The notes under the pieces were generated by a model, which searched no databases, was not told the DNA's origin, and worked only from the letters and a program-made list of their open reading frames with translations. The position numbers and the translations under genes were made by a program. Shown here piece after piece: positions 37,801 through 45,008 of a DNA stretch of 64,000 nucleotides (its first letter is position 1; every line of letters begins with the position of its first letter). The stretch covers positions 34,222 to 98,221 of the forward strand of contig CANJZE010000002.1 in NCBI GenBank assembly GCA_947479455.1, written 5' to 3'. Source of the DNA: Bacteroidota bacterium (GTDB taxonomy: Bacteria; Bacteroidota; Bacteroidia; Chitinophagales; LD1).

Positions 37801-38254
37801 TTTTGGTCGTTTGGCTGAGGCATTATTGGCAAAAGGCGAAAAAGAAAAAGCCGCTGAGGTAATTGATTATTCACTAAAAGTAATGCCTGCCGACCGGGTT
37901 GAGCATTCTGTTTTCGATTATTCATATCCCGAAGTTTTCTATGAAGCTGGGCAAAAAGAAAAAGCAAGAAAATTGTTGAACGAAATGCTTGAAAAATCGA
38001 AAGATGAGTTGAACTATTACAAAACAGTGTACAACTACGCATTAGCACAAGCCCGCGATAATGGTGATATGGGTTATTACAATCAATTGCAACAAGGGGC
38101 ATTTTTAGAACGCAGAGAAGTACGCGAGGAAATGTTCATTATGCAAGAGCTTTCTATGGCCGCTAAGAAATATGAAGATGCCGACTTTGCTTCGAAGGTG
38201 GAGAAAACATTTATGGATTACCGCATGAGCTTTGTGCAAATGCAGAAACAATAA
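34874..38254 (+). CDS. DUF2723 family membrane protein (predicted protein O-glycosyltransferase)
   Basis: About 1126 residues from the ATG at 34874; a longer frame from a TTG at 34799 would bury the promoter. The N-terminal half has about a dozen hydrophobic segments and the family signature near residues 25-60 (TMESSGSFWDCGEFVSG and HPPGAPFFLMLGRIF). This acidic first loop (D/E pair) resembles that of PMT/TMEM260-type mannosyltransferases. The C-terminal third (about 680 on) is soluble and predicted to face the periplasm, with ANAVLFTQGDNDTYP-like and helical-repeat stretches. By family it would transfer a lipid-linked sugar to exported proteins; in Bacteroidota, O-glycosylation of surface proteins is common. 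Followed by a hairpin terminator. Confidence 0.85.
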   Translation: MQKFKLLNNIFGWISFVFAAIVYTMTMESSGSFWDCGEFVSGCLKLQVVHPPGAPFFLMLGRIFTLFASNASHVAQTVNFLSALSTAGAVLFTFWTVTALARKVVIKDGAYTTAQIITVLGAGLIAAGCCTFLDSLWFSAVEGEVYALSQFFMSFIVWAIMKWDADDSKYADHWLVLIAYMTGLSIGVHLLSLLALPFIAMVYYYKRFKTTVTGWLIAVVSGFAILGLYMKFIISFTQSYLAGMDLFFVNTLSLPFNSGVIFGMLLVVAVLVFVLRYTHSGKDKDWNIAMGIAAFYVILGFIISDSLTAKLVRIIFPVGLWLAKKYGYESRRLLNIGILAIAFSYIGYMSYLMVPIRSIANPPINMNRPTDPFSIKSYVDREQYGDRPLLKGPDYTVTSNDIIDYVQTGERWVKDEKKKQYAYGGPKQDYKFRDDVQMPFPRLGFWQEEGKKSGYRAWLNPEYNVINRETKEISKTFPPSGMKQATDYAASLNKQAGAGTYVVKDAISFSDNLTFFFKYQIGYMYFRYFMWNFSGRQNDIQGTYGNDDGRWISGIPFVDNSHKFFTPEWPQENLSKSMKANKGRNTYFMIPFIIGLIGLIYTLFKDEKTFWLILVLFGTTGLLQIFYQNEPPIEPRERDYAIACSFITYCMWIGFGVVALIEFLRKKLPEIPSAIAVILICASAPVLMGSQAWNDHTRHNRFTARDFAIDYLESCAPNAVLFTQGDNDTYPLWYAQETEGVRPDIRIINLSLLGVDWYIEQLRYKTNSAAPLKMSFTSEQLAGSNRDVVYYRQDPRIPEGASVDLKKIMQFIASDNERDKTALRQSGELENFLPTHNFYLDIDPVKAREMNMLSKDDDSLMVPRIQFSIDNSALLKNDLLTLDIVANNIMERPIYFAVSVAPEAYLGLAKYFQLEGLTYRIVPKINPSSSPYNAPVRTDVMYTNMLTKFKFGGITENKDIYLDENVLRMTVNIRGNFGRLAEALLAKGEKEKAAEVIDYSLKVMPADRVEHSVFDYSYPEVFYEAGQKEKARKLLNEMLEKSKDELNYYKTVYNYALAQARDNGDMGYYNQLQQGAFLERREVREEMFIMQELSMAAKKYEDADFASKVEKTFMDYRMSFVQMQKQ

Positions 38255-38268
38255 ATATCAATAGGTAC

Positions 38269-38347
38269 AAAGGGACGAGTGAAGAAGTGACAAAGGGAGC
38301 CGAATTTGTAATTTCCCCTTCTCACTTCGCCCTTCGTCCCTTTTTTA
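38269..38347 (+). terminator. Long imperfect hairpin with T-run (terminator/stutter repeat)
   Basis: Arms of about 30 nt (AAAGGGACGA... and ...TCGTCCCTTT) pair with two interruptions, and a T-run follows, just before the rlmB ATG. The arms contain GAAGTGA and AAAGGGA units, so the element also belongs to the stutter-repeat family. Confidence 0.65.
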
Positions 38348-38351
38348 CTTT

Positions 38352-39128
38352 ATGAATAATACCAAACAATACTTCTGCATTTTCGGTCGCCAACCGGTTT
38401 TAGAAGCTTTTGCCGAAGGCAAACGTTTCGATAAAATTCTCATTCTAAAAAATGCGGGTGGCGAAGAAATGAGCACCATTGAAAAAAAGGCGCGTGAAAC
38501 CGAATGCCCCGTTCAACGCGTACCAAAAGAAAAGCTCGAAAATATTTTACAAAAATATTCGAAGTTTAAAGAAGCCAATCATCAAGGCATAGTCGGTTTT
38601 CTTTCCATCATTGATTACTATTCTATTGACGATGTTCTTCATCATGCTTATTCAAAAGGCGAAACTCCTCTCCTATTAATTCTTGATGGAATAACCGATG
38701 TCGGAAATTTCGGAGCCATTGCGCGTTCAGCAGAATGTCTCGGTGCGCATGCGGTAATCGTTCCTTCCACCGGTTCGGCACAAATAAATGCGGAGGCTAT
38801 GAAGGCGAGTGCCGGTGCACTCCATAAAATTTTTGTGTGCCGCGAAAGGAGTTTAGTTACCGCAGTCAATTATTTGAAAACAAACGGCATTAAAATTTTC
38901 GGAACAGAAATGAAAGGTGCGGTAGAAGTTTCAAAAGCAGACTTTTCTGTTCCATGTGCAGTTGTGATGGGTTCAGAAGGTGACGGTGTATCAAAGGAAA
39001 TTTTGAAACTATGCGATGAGCGCATAAAAATACCAATGAGCGGCACTACAGAATCGCTCAACGTTTCAGTAAGTGCAGGAATTATTTTGTATGAAATAAA
39101 CAAAGGCAGAAGTTCTTCCGCTAAATAA
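38352..39128 (+). CDS. rlmB: 23S rRNA (guanosine-2'-O)-methyltransferase, SpoU/TrmH family
   Basis: A 258-residue protein with the RlmB layout. The N-terminal substrate-binding domain (about 1-75, GRQPVLEAFAEG) is followed by a SPOUT knot with all three motifs: DVGNFGAIARSAECLGA (motif 1), VVMGSEGDGVSKEIL (motif 2) and IPMSGTTESLNVSVSAGI (motif 3). RlmB methylates G2251 (E. coli numbering) in the P-loop of 23S rRNA, using S-adenosylmethionine bound in the trefoil knot. RlmB and other TrmH-type RNA methylases are hard to separate by eye, but domain order and length fit RlmB best. Its ATG directly follows the terminator hairpin of the DUF2723 gene. Confidence 0.88.
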   Translation: MNNTKQYFCIFGRQPVLEAFAEGKRFDKILILKNAGGEEMSTIEKKARETECPVQRVPKEKLENILQKYSKFKEANHQGIVGFLSIIDYYSIDDVLHHAYSKGETPLLLILDGITDVGNFGAIARSAECLGAHAVIVPSTGSAQINAEAMKASAGALHKIFVCRERSLVTAVNYLKTNGIKIFGTEMKGAVEVSKADFSVPCAVVMGSEGDGVSKEILKLCDERIKIPMSGTTESLNVSVSAGIILYEINKGRSSSAK

Positions 39129-39141
39129 TCAAACTCAAAAT

Positions 39142-39711
39142 TTATCTCGGCAAACTTGCAACTACACAAGGTGTCATCAATGAATCAGCTGGGTGGTTCA
39201 TGATATGCTTATTGATTGCCGTTTGCACAGCCATTTTAAAACTGTTGTCAGAAAAAGTATCAGGACAATTCACTTCTGTATCATTTTTAATCACCTGAAA
39301 AAAAACATCGCCAGTAGCGGTAATGTGTCCGAGAATTGTACCCGGTGCGACCGTTTGACCAACGCTTACCATAATATTTTGCAAGCCTGAATAGTAGAAA
39401 CAGTAAATCGAATTGGTTTTATATAAAACCATTACAGAATTGGCAGAAACCGCTGTCACTTTTCCTGCAGTTGCCGAATTAATAGTCAAATTTGGGTCGG
39501 TCAAATGTATGGTATAGCCTTTACTAATCTCCGAAGTAGCCGGAACAGTTCCTCCAAATGGGGTAAACTGCGTGGTTGATGAAAAACTTACAACAGGATA
39601 CGAAATTGTTGGCGGTGTGGTATCCTTAGGCAGTTCATCAATAGGGTATTTGTTATTGCAAGAAAAAAAAGCAAAACTCAAAAGTAAAAGCGTGAAAACT
39701 ATTTTTTGCAT
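39142..39711 (-). CDS. Lipoprotein with a degenerate M23 (LytM-like) fold
   Basis: A 189-residue lipoprotein: a hydrophobic signal followed by Cys near residue 18 (SFAFFSCNN). The mature region (about 70-160) reads like a peptidase M23 beta sandwich: a GYTIHLTDPNLTINSATAG opening, GKVTAVSANSVMVLYK, the SVGQTVAPGTILGHIT strand pair and VFFQVIKN. The zinc-binding His/Asp residues of active M23 enzymes (HxxxD and HxH) are not visible, so it is probably a non-catalytic binding protein. It is convergent with rlmB and divergent from the sigma factor gene. The fold is an inference from pattern; function unknown. Confidence 0.6.
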   Translation of the reverse strand: MQKIVFTLLLLSFAFFSCNNKYPIDELPKDTTPPTISYPVVSFSSTTQFTPFGGTVPATSEISKGYTIHLTDPNLTINSATAGKVTAVSANSVMVLYKTNSIYCFYYSGLQNIMVSVGQTVAPGTILGHITATGDVFFQVIKNDTEVNCPDTFSDNSFKMAVQTAINKHIMNHPADSLMTPCVVASLPR

Positions 39712-39788
39712 GAAATTATTTTTTGTGCAAATTATAAAAACACAATTGCTAACACAGAGAAAAACGTATCATTGTTCAACGACAAATC

Positions 39789-40385
39789 ATGTCATTTTCA
39801 GAAAAAAATATTTTAGAGCCGGAGCAATGGGTTGAGCGGTATAGCGATATCCTTTTCAATTACACCATTACGCGAATAAATAAACGCGAAGTGGCGGAAG
39901 ACTTGGTGCAAGAAACTTTTTTTGCTGCTTATAAAGCACGAGAGTCGTTTAAGCATGAAGCTTCCGAAAAAACATGGCTCATTGCCATTCTTAAAAGAAA
40001 AATCATTGACCATTACCGTAAAAAGTCAACGCAAAACGAGCTCAGTGTTTTCGACAAAGATTCGAAAGATGATTTCACGAATCATTTTTTTAATAAAGAA
40101 GGCGGACATGAAGGTCACTGGACCGATTCATCTTCACCGCAGGAATGGCGAAAAGATTTTCAAACCAGTGTAGAGAGCGATGAGTTCAATGCTATTTTGA
40201 AAAAATGCCTCGGCAAACTGTCGGAAAAAACAAGCGCTGTTTTTATTTTAAAAAATATGGAAGATTTAGATTCGGATGAAATTTGTAAAGAATTGCAAAT
40301 TACTCCGTCTAACTATTGGGTACTCATGCACCGCGCTAAATTGCAGTTACGCGAATGCATGGAAAAGCATTGGTTTAATAAATAG
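39789..40385 (+). CDS. ECF-type RNA polymerase sigma factor
   Basis: A 198-residue sigma-70-family factor. Region 2 spans about residues 18-75 (YTITRINKREVAEDLVQETF, then FKHEASEKTWLIAILKRKII and DHYRKKS), which binds core polymerase and the -10 element. An acidic/polar linker follows, then region 4 (about 137-195: LGKLSEKTSAVFILKNMEDL, then SDEICKELQITPSNYWVLMH with RAKLQLRECME). Regions 1 and 3 are absent, as in ECF factors. The next gene, 35 nt downstream, encodes a small Cys/His protein that is a likely anti-sigma factor. The inducing signal and regulon are unknown. Confidence 0.92.
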   Translation: MSFSEKNILEPEQWVERYSDILFNYTITRINKREVAEDLVQETFFAAYKARESFKHEASEKTWLIAILKRKIIDHYRKKSTQNELSVFDKDSKDDFTNHFFNKEGGHEGHWTDSSSPQEWRKDFQTSVESDEFNAILKKCLGKLSEKTSAVFILKNMEDLDSDEICKELQITPSNYWVLMHRAKLQLRECMEKHWFNK

Positions 40386-40420
40386 ATTTCAACTATAGAA
40401 AAGACAAATACACAAGAGCA

Positions 40421-40690
40421 ATGAATTTGTTTGAAGCTTTAAAGATGACTTGCAAGGATGCATGCTACCTTCACGAAAAAAAGAAGGAAGGCAAGTTGTC
40501 GTTTACAGAAATGCTCGGCTTAAAACTTCATTTGTTGTATTGTGGTTTATGCCGAATGTTTTTCAAACAGTTAAATGAATTGGAAAAACATACACAGCGT
40601 TTTTCTCATTCCGAAAAAACAATCGCATCGCTCGATGCGTCTTCAAAAGAAAAAATGAAACAATCGTTTCAGCACGAGTTAAAAAAATGA
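40421..40690 (+). CDS. Small zinc-finger anti-sigma candidate
   Basis: An 89-residue soluble protein. It carries Cys at 11 and 15 and an H37-LLY-C41-GL-C44 motif, matching the HxxxCxxC half of the zinc-binding anti-sigma (ZAS) signature. It has no membrane segment, so it would act in the cytoplasm like other soluble ZAS factors. It lies 35 nt downstream of the ECF sigma gene, the usual arrangement. I infer that it sequesters that sigma factor, perhaps in response to redox stress or zinc. The C-terminal half is a charged helix. Confidence 0.7.
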   Translation: MNLFEALKMTCKDACYLHEKKKEGKLSFTEMLGLKLHLLYCGLCRMFFKQLNELEKHTQRFSHSEKTIASLDASSKEKMKQSFQHELKK

Positions 40691-40749
40691 TTCCGGCAAC
40701 ACGACACTTGTAAACCATTTGAATAAATTAGCTTCCATAAAATTTTGTT

Positions 40750-41940
40750 ATGGCAGAAGCAATACGACTCGGTAGAATGACCGACACCATGGAAGAAGGT
40801 TTCGTGGCTGAACTGAATGTAAAAACGGGCGACAAAATTAAAAGTGGTGATACCATTGCCGAAATTGAAACCGACAAAGCCACACTTCCTCTCGAATCTT
40901 ATTTCAACGGAACTATTCTTTATGTAGCCGCAAAAAAGGGCGATACGTTATTGATTGGTGAACTCATTGCTATCATAGGTAAGGAGGGAGAGGATTATAG
41001 CGCGTTGCTTGTAAAGTCAGAAGTCGGAAGTCAGAAGTCGGAAGTAAAGACAATTACAAAAGAGGAAGTTCAACCAGCAACTTCTAATCCGCAAGCCGCA
41101 ACAAATTCTGGTTTAAGAGTTAAAGCATCTCCTCTTGCTCGCATGATTGCAAAAGAAAAAGGAATAGAACTTTCGAACGTAAAAGGAACTGGTGAAGAAG
41201 GAAGAATTACCAAGAAAGATTTAGAAAGTGGTGGCGGAGTGCATTCGTTCACCGGAAAAGAAAATTCACGCGATGTGCGTGTAAGTCAAATGCGCAAAAC
41301 AATTGCCAAGCGATTACTCGAGAGTAAAAACAGTGCTCCACATTTCTATTTGACTCTAGACATTAATATGGATAATGCAGTTTCTATCCGTACACAACTC
41401 AATAATGTTTTACCCACAAAAATTTCTTTCAATGATATTGTTGTTAAAGCGGTAGCCATTGCACTTCGTCAAAATCCAAATGTGAATTGTTCATGGTTAG
41501 GCGATACCATTCGCTACTACGATCATATTCATATTGGTATAGCAGTAGCTGTGGAAGATGGTTTGTTAGTTCCTGTACTAAAATTTGCTGATGGGAAAAC
41601 CGTGCAACAAATTTCAACTGAAACAAAATTATTGGCTAAAAAAGCAAGTGCTAAAAAATTATTGCCAGCAGAAATGGAAGGCAACACGTTCACTATTTCT
41701 AACCTTGGTATGTTCGGTATCGAAGAATTTACTGCCATTATCAATCCGCCCGATGCTTGCATACTGGCTATAGGCGCAATACGTCAGGAACCTTCGGTAG
41801 TCAATGGCGAAATAAAAATTGCGAGTAAAATGAAAGTGACATTAAGTTGCGACCATCGCGTGGTGGATGGAGCCACCGGTGCAAAATTTTTGCAGTCGCT
41901 TAATAATACGTTAGAAAATCCGGTAACTGTTTTGTTGTAG
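40750..41940 (+). CDS. pdhC: Dihydrolipoamide acyltransferase (E2) of a 2-oxoacid dehydrogenase complex, likely pyruvate
   Basis: A 396-residue E2 with one lipoyl domain (residues 1-77; lipoyl Lys43 in IETDKATLP), a linker, a peripheral-subunit-binding domain (about 118-158; ASPLARMIAKEKGIE, then GTGEEGRITKKDL) and the catalytic domain (about 170-396). The catalytic domain has the active-site CDHRVVDGATGAKF, whose His and Asp are intact. E2 forms the core of the complex and transfers the acyl group from lipoate to CoA. In Bacteroidota, pyruvate dehydrogenase is the usual user of this form, though other 2-oxoacids are possible. No E1 or E3 gene is nearby. The linker (LLVKSEVGSQKSEVKT) is encoded by a stutter repeat at 41011-41050. 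The 3' end overlaps the convergent gene by 41 nt. Confidence 0.85.
   Translation: MAEAIRLGRMTDTMEEGFVAELNVKTGDKIKSGDTIAEIETDKATLPLESYFNGTILYVAAKKGDTLLIGELIAIIGKEGEDYSALLVKSEVGSQKSEVKTITKEEVQPATSNPQAATNSGLRVKASPLARMIAKEKGIELSNVKGTGEEGRITKKDLESGGGVHSFTGKENSRDVRVSQMRKTIAKRLLESKNSAPHFYLTLDINMDNAVSIRTQLNNVLPTKISFNDIVVKAVAIALRQNPNVNCSWLGDTIRYYDHIHIGIAVAVEDGLLVPVLKFADGKTVQQISTETKLLAKKASAKKLLPAEMEGNTFTISNLGMFGIEEFTAIINPPDACILAIGAIRQEPSVVNGEIKIASKMKVTLSCDHRVVDGATGAKFLQSLNNTLENPVTVLL
41011..41050. repeat. Stutter repeat coding the pdhC linker
   Basis: Units AGTCAGA and AGTCGGA alternate about five times. In frame they encode KSEVGSQKSEVK in the flexible segment between lipoyl and binding domains. Such KSEV/GSQ strings recur in Bacteroidota proteins, which points to a mobile or self-spreading repeat tolerated in linkers. 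Confidence 0.6.
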
Positions 41941-42235
41941 AAATGTGCTCCACTTCTACATGGGCAATAGCCTCAATGGGAATATGTATTCCTCCTTTCA
42001 GTAAAATAAATTTTTCGGTAGTAGCCCACACGGTTGTAAAAACTTCCTTGTAGCCTTCAAGCGTATTGAAAACAATTTTCGCCTTGCTCTCAAAATTATT
42101 TCCCATGAGCATGGCTAAATAAAGTCTTCGATTTCGTTCACGCATTTCATGCTCGGTTGAGCGTTCGCTTGGTTTTCTAAAAGCACATTCTCTCAATTGT
42201 TCCTTTTCAATTTTTTTCGCTTGTGTATTGGTCAT
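41900..42235 (-). CDS. Hypothetical protein, paralogue of the gene at 42331-42612
   Basis: A 111-residue cytoplasmic-looking protein of no recognised family. The stretch from about residue 36 (NRRLYLAMLMGNNFESKA) to ILLKGGIHIPIEAIAHVE aligns without gaps with the neighbouring minus-strand gene, which has NLYMALILGRNYNKLAR and VILKGGTKIPVCCVEEIH. The shared pattern looks like a small beta-barrel or Sm-like fold (ILKGG-x-IP). It overlaps the 3' end of pdhC by 41 nt on the opposite strand. Function unknown. Confidence 0.6.
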   Translation of the reverse strand: MTNTQAKKIEKEQLRECAFRKPSERSTEHEMRERNRRLYLAMLMGNNFESKAKIVFNTLEGYKEVFTTVWATTEKFILLKGGIHIPIEAIAHVEVEHISTTKQLPDFLTYY

Positions 42236-42330
42236 AAAATAGCTTGTGATTGCGTTTACGACCGTGTGTTAAAAAAGTTACCAGCTGCAGCTTGTATAAT
42301 TTCGATACTGTTTAGGAGTACGAATTCAGT

Positions 42331-42612
42331 TTAGTAGATGTGTATCTCTTCGACACAACAAACCGGAATTTTTGTTCCTCCTTTTAGAATAACATACTCC
42401 TCAGTAAGTGCAAGAACTACTCCTTCAATTTGCTTTTTTCCCTCTGTAGTAAGCACAAAGAGCCTAGCCAGCTTATTGTAATTTCTACCCAAAATAAGAG
42501 CCATATAAAGATTATCTTTTCTACGCAGTATAAGCTCGGGAGATTTAAGCACTTCGCTTTTTACAAAATCGTGTGGTAGAATTTCTTCTGTTGTAAACAC
42601 CAAGTTTTTCAT
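42331..42612 (-). CDS. Hypothetical protein, paralogue of the gene at 41900-42235
   Basis: A 93-residue protein from the ATG at 42612 (MKNLVFTTEEILPHDF). A longer frame from 42684 would run into the promoter region of the divergent CoA-binding gene. The core (LYMALILGRNYNK, then EGKKQIEGVVLALTEEYVIL, then KGGTKIP) is shared with the gene 95 nt downstream, so these are tandem duplicates that have diverged. It ends in two Cys followed by VEEIHIY. No known domain is recognised. Confidence 0.6.
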   Translation of the reverse strand: MKNLVFTTEEILPHDFVKSEVLKSPELILRRKDNLYMALILGRNYNKLARLFVLTTEGKKQIEGVVLALTEEYVILKGGTKIPVCCVEEIHIY

Positions 42613-42688
42613 AGTATGGATGCGAATGTAATTTTGAGTTTCACTTTTATTTCTTCGTTTTAAATACATTTGTTGATAACACAACTAC

Positions 42689-43045
42689 ATGAAGACACTT
42701 GTGCTTGGCGCTTCTCTTAATCCTTCTCGCTATTCAAACCGGGCTGTAAAATTATTGCGCGTTTACCAACATGAAGTGATTGCTGTGGGACGCGATGAAG
42801 GGAGCATTGATGAAGTAAAAATTAAGCACTCTTTTACCGTTGATGATAAAATTGATACCGTTACCGTTTACTTAAGTCAGGAACACCAAAAACAGTATTA
42901 TGAAAAAATTGTTGCAGCTAAACCAAGAAGAATAATTTTCAATCCGGGTGCAGAAAATAGCGAACTTGAAAAGATTGCTCAGGCTAATGGAATTTTATCG
43001 GAAGAAGCATGCACGCTTGTTCTACTTAACACCAATCAGTATTAA
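42689..43045 (+). CDS. CoA-binding domain protein (YccU-like)
   Basis: A 118-residue single-domain protein with a Rossmann start (MKTLVLGASLNPSRYSNRAV) and the CoA-binding pattern, including FTVDDKIDTVTVYLSQEHQK and IIFNPGAENSELEKIA near the end. Family members resemble the nucleotide-binding domain of succinyl-CoA synthetase alpha and bind CoA, but an enzymatic role is not established. A -7-like TACATTTG lies at 42665-42672, 16 nt upstream of the ATG. It is followed closely by the dienoyl-CoA reductase gene, which suggests a shared acyl-CoA setting. Confidence 0.85.
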   Translation: MKTLVLGASLNPSRYSNRAVKLLRVYQHEVIAVGRDEGSIDEVKIKHSFTVDDKIDTVTVYLSQEHQKQYYEKIVAAKPRRIIFNPGAENSELEKIAQANGILSEEACTLVLLNTNQY

Positions 43046-43080
43046 ACCTTAATTCTTAAATTTTAAATCTTAAATCAAAA
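43046..43080. repeat. Stutter repeat (CTTAAAT-like units)
   Basis: The 37-nt gap between the CoA-binding gene and the reductase is almost entirely CTTAATT/CTTAAAT/TTTAAAT units. No promoter box or RBS is seen. Same family as 60587-60620. Confidence 0.45.
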
Positions 43081-43082
43081 AC

Positions 43083-43964
43083 ATGGCTTACACAGATGGA
43101 ATGCTTAAAGACGGTGCACTAAAAGGAAAAACAATTTTAATTACAGGCGGTGGAACAGGGCTTGGTAAAAGTATGAGTAAATACTTTTTGCAGTTGGGCG
43201 CCAACGTTGTTATTACCAGCAGAAAAATAGAAGTGTTGCAAAAAACTGCCGAAGAGTTAATGACTGAAACTGGCGGGCAGGTACTGGCGGTGCAATGCGA
43301 TGTGCGCAAATATGCCGAAGTAGAAAACACGTTGGCAGAAGCGGTGAAAAAATTTGGAAGTGTAGATACGCTCATTAATAACGCAGCGGGAAATTTTATT
43401 TCACCTACCGAACGTTTATCGAACCGCGCGTTTGATACGGTGGTAGATATTGTTTTGCGCGGTTCTTACAATTGCACACTCGCTTTGGGCAAACATTGGA
43501 TTAAAGAAAAGCAGACCAACAAAACTGTTTTGAATATTGTAACTACTTATGCGTGGACAGGATCTGCTTATGTGGTTCCAAGTGCTTGTGCAAAAGCTGG
43601 CGTGCTTGCAATGACACGTTCTCTGGCAGTGGAGTGGGCTAAATACGGCATTCGCACAAATGCAATTGCACCCGGCCCATTCCCGACTAAAGGTGCCTGG
43701 GATAGATTAGTTCCAGGAGTATTCAGAGAACAATTTGAAATGAAAAACAAAGTGCCCTTGCGCAGAGCTGGAGAACATCAGGAGTTGTGCAACCTTGCCG
43801 GTTATCTCATTTCCGATTTCTCGGCATATGTAAATGGCGAAGTGGTAACTATTGACGGTGGCGAATGGTTGCAGGGTGCCGGTGAATTCAACATGTTCGA
43901 GGCTGTAACTCCTGAGCAGTGGGATGCCATTGAAATAATGGTGAGAGGGGCAAAAAGCGAATAG
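43083..43964 (+). CDS. 2,4-dienoyl-CoA reductase-type SDR
   Basis: A 293-residue short-chain dehydrogenase. It has the NADP-binding TGGGTGLGKSM (about residues 20-30), NNAAGNF (about 98) and a catalytic region VVPSACAKAGVLAMTRSLAV (about 160-180). The active Lys is in place, but the usual Tyr four residues before it is absent. This pattern, together with APGPFPTKGAWDRL and GEFNMFEAVTPEQWD at the C-terminus, matches mitochondrial-type DECR1. The enzyme reduces 2,4-dienoyl-CoA esters during beta-oxidation of polyunsaturated fatty acids. It lies downstream of a CoA-binding gene. I am fairly sure of the subfamily; the physiological substrate is inferred. Confidence 0.85.
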   Translation: MAYTDGMLKDGALKGKTILITGGGTGLGKSMSKYFLQLGANVVITSRKIEVLQKTAEELMTETGGQVLAVQCDVRKYAEVENTLAEAVKKFGSVDTLINNAAGNFISPTERLSNRAFDTVVDIVLRGSYNCTLALGKHWIKEKQTNKTVLNIVTTYAWTGSAYVVPSACAKAGVLAMTRSLAVEWAKYGIRTNAIAPGPFPTKGAWDRLVPGVFREQFEMKNKVPLRRAGEHQELCNLAGYLISDFSAYVNGEVVTIDGGEWLQGAGEFNMFEAVTPEQWDAIEIMVRGAKSE

Positions 43965-43966
43965 CA

Positions 43967-44008
43967 AATTTGAAAATTCAAGAATTCGAAAATTTGAAAA
44001 TGAATAGC
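43967..44008. repeat. Stutter repeat (AAATTTGAAAAT units)
   Basis: Two AATTTGAAAAT units plus AATTC palindromic bits fill the gap between the reductase stop and the metalloregulator ATG. AATTCAAGAATTCG forms a small hairpin. It has no coding potential. Confidence 0.45.
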
Positions 44009-44010
44009 AA

Positions 44011-44667
44011 ATGAGTTTTACATCTACAGAAGAGAACTATATCAAGTCCATTTTCCATCTTTCGGAAGATGGTGATGAGACCATTTCTACCAATGATATT
44101 GCGCGCTCGGTTAATGCAACTGCCGCATCTGTCACAGATATGCTCAAGAAGTTGAAACAGAAGAAAATTATCACTTACGAAAAATATCAAGGAGTTCGAT
44201 TAACAAACGAAGGCGATAAAATTGCAAAATCAATTGTACGTAAGCATCGTTTGTGGGAAGTTTTTTTGGTGGAAAAACTTGGTTACAGTTGGGATAAGAT
44301 TCACGACATTGCTGAACAACTCGAGCACATTCGCAGCGAAGAAATGATTGACAAACTCGATAAGTTTTTGGGCTATCCAGAGTTTGACCCGCACGGTGAC
44401 CCTATTCCTGATGCCTCCGGAAATATTAAACAAGTGAAACAAGTTTTACTTTCAAAAATGAAAGTAGGCGAGAAGGGAAAAGTAGTGGGCGTTAAGGACA
44501 GTTCATCTAAACTTCTACAGCATTTAGATTCATTGCAAATTCACCTCGGCACTTCTATCGAAATTTCGGAAGTAATTGAGTTTGATAATTCTTTCGTTGT
44601 GCAACTGGGTAAGAAAAGAAAAATTACGCTCTCAAAATTAGCGGCACAGAATATTTTAGTGGGGTGA
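44011..44667 (+). CDS. DtxR/MntR family metal-dependent repressor
   Basis: A 218-residue protein. It has an N-terminal winged helix (about 1-70; TEENYIKSIFHLSEDGDE, then NATAASVTDMLKKLKQKKII, then YEKYQGVRLTNEGDKIA), the dimerisation and metal-binding domain (about 71-140; VRKHRLWEVFLVEKLGY, then AEQLEHIRSEEM and FLGYPEFDPHGDPIP) and a C-terminal FeoA/SH3-like domain (about 150-218). Metal ligands Glu/His of the DtxR kind are present in HRLWE and EHIRSEE. Such regulators use Mn2+ or Fe2+ as corepressor. The palindrome in the leader of the FTR1 iron permease (33163-33181) is a plausible target. Which metal it senses is not settled. Confidence 0.88.
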   Translation: MSFTSTEENYIKSIFHLSEDGDETISTNDIARSVNATAASVTDMLKKLKQKKIITYEKYQGVRLTNEGDKIAKSIVRKHRLWEVFLVEKLGYSWDKIHDIAEQLEHIRSEEMIDKLDKFLGYPEFDPHGDPIPDASGNIKQVKQVLLSKMKVGEKGKVVGVKDSSSKLLQHLDSLQIHLGTSIEISEVIEFDNSFVVQLGKKRKITLSKLAAQNILVG

Positions 44668-44723
44668 TCGCCCTTTAAACTTACGCGAATCCTTCTTCCC
44701 TTATAATTTTTTATCATTGCGGC

Positions 44724-45008
44724 ATGGACAGAGAGCAAGAAAAATTACAACTGAAACAGCATATCATTAAGTATTTGAATCTTCTTCATGTAACGCCCGA
44801 AGAGATTACGGATGATATGCCGATGTTTAGAGAGGGGCTCGGGCTCGACTCGATTGATTCGATTGAGATGGTGGTGATGATGGAGCGCGAATACGGTTTG
44901 AAAATTGAAAACCCGAAAGACGGACGCGAGATTTTGCAGACGATTAATTCGATGATGGACTTTATAGAAAAAGGAAGAGCAGCCAAGGCAGCAGAAGAAA
45001 AAGCATGA
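44724..45008 (+). CDS. Acyl carrier protein
   Basis: A 94-residue ACP. The phosphopantetheine attachment motif is GLGLDSIDSIEMVV, with the carrier Ser in DSID (about residue 40), followed by helix III. It is longer at both ends than housekeeping AcpP, and its TGA overlaps the ATG of the ketosynthase gene by 4 nt. It is therefore probably the dedicated carrier of the ketosynthase/chain-length-factor set downstream, as in aryl-polyene and related pathways. Confidence 0.88.
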   Translation: MDREQEKLQLKQHIIKYLNLLHVTPEEITDDMPMFREGLGLDSIDSIEMVVMMEREYGLKIENPKDGREILQTINSMMDFIEKGRAAKAAEEKA

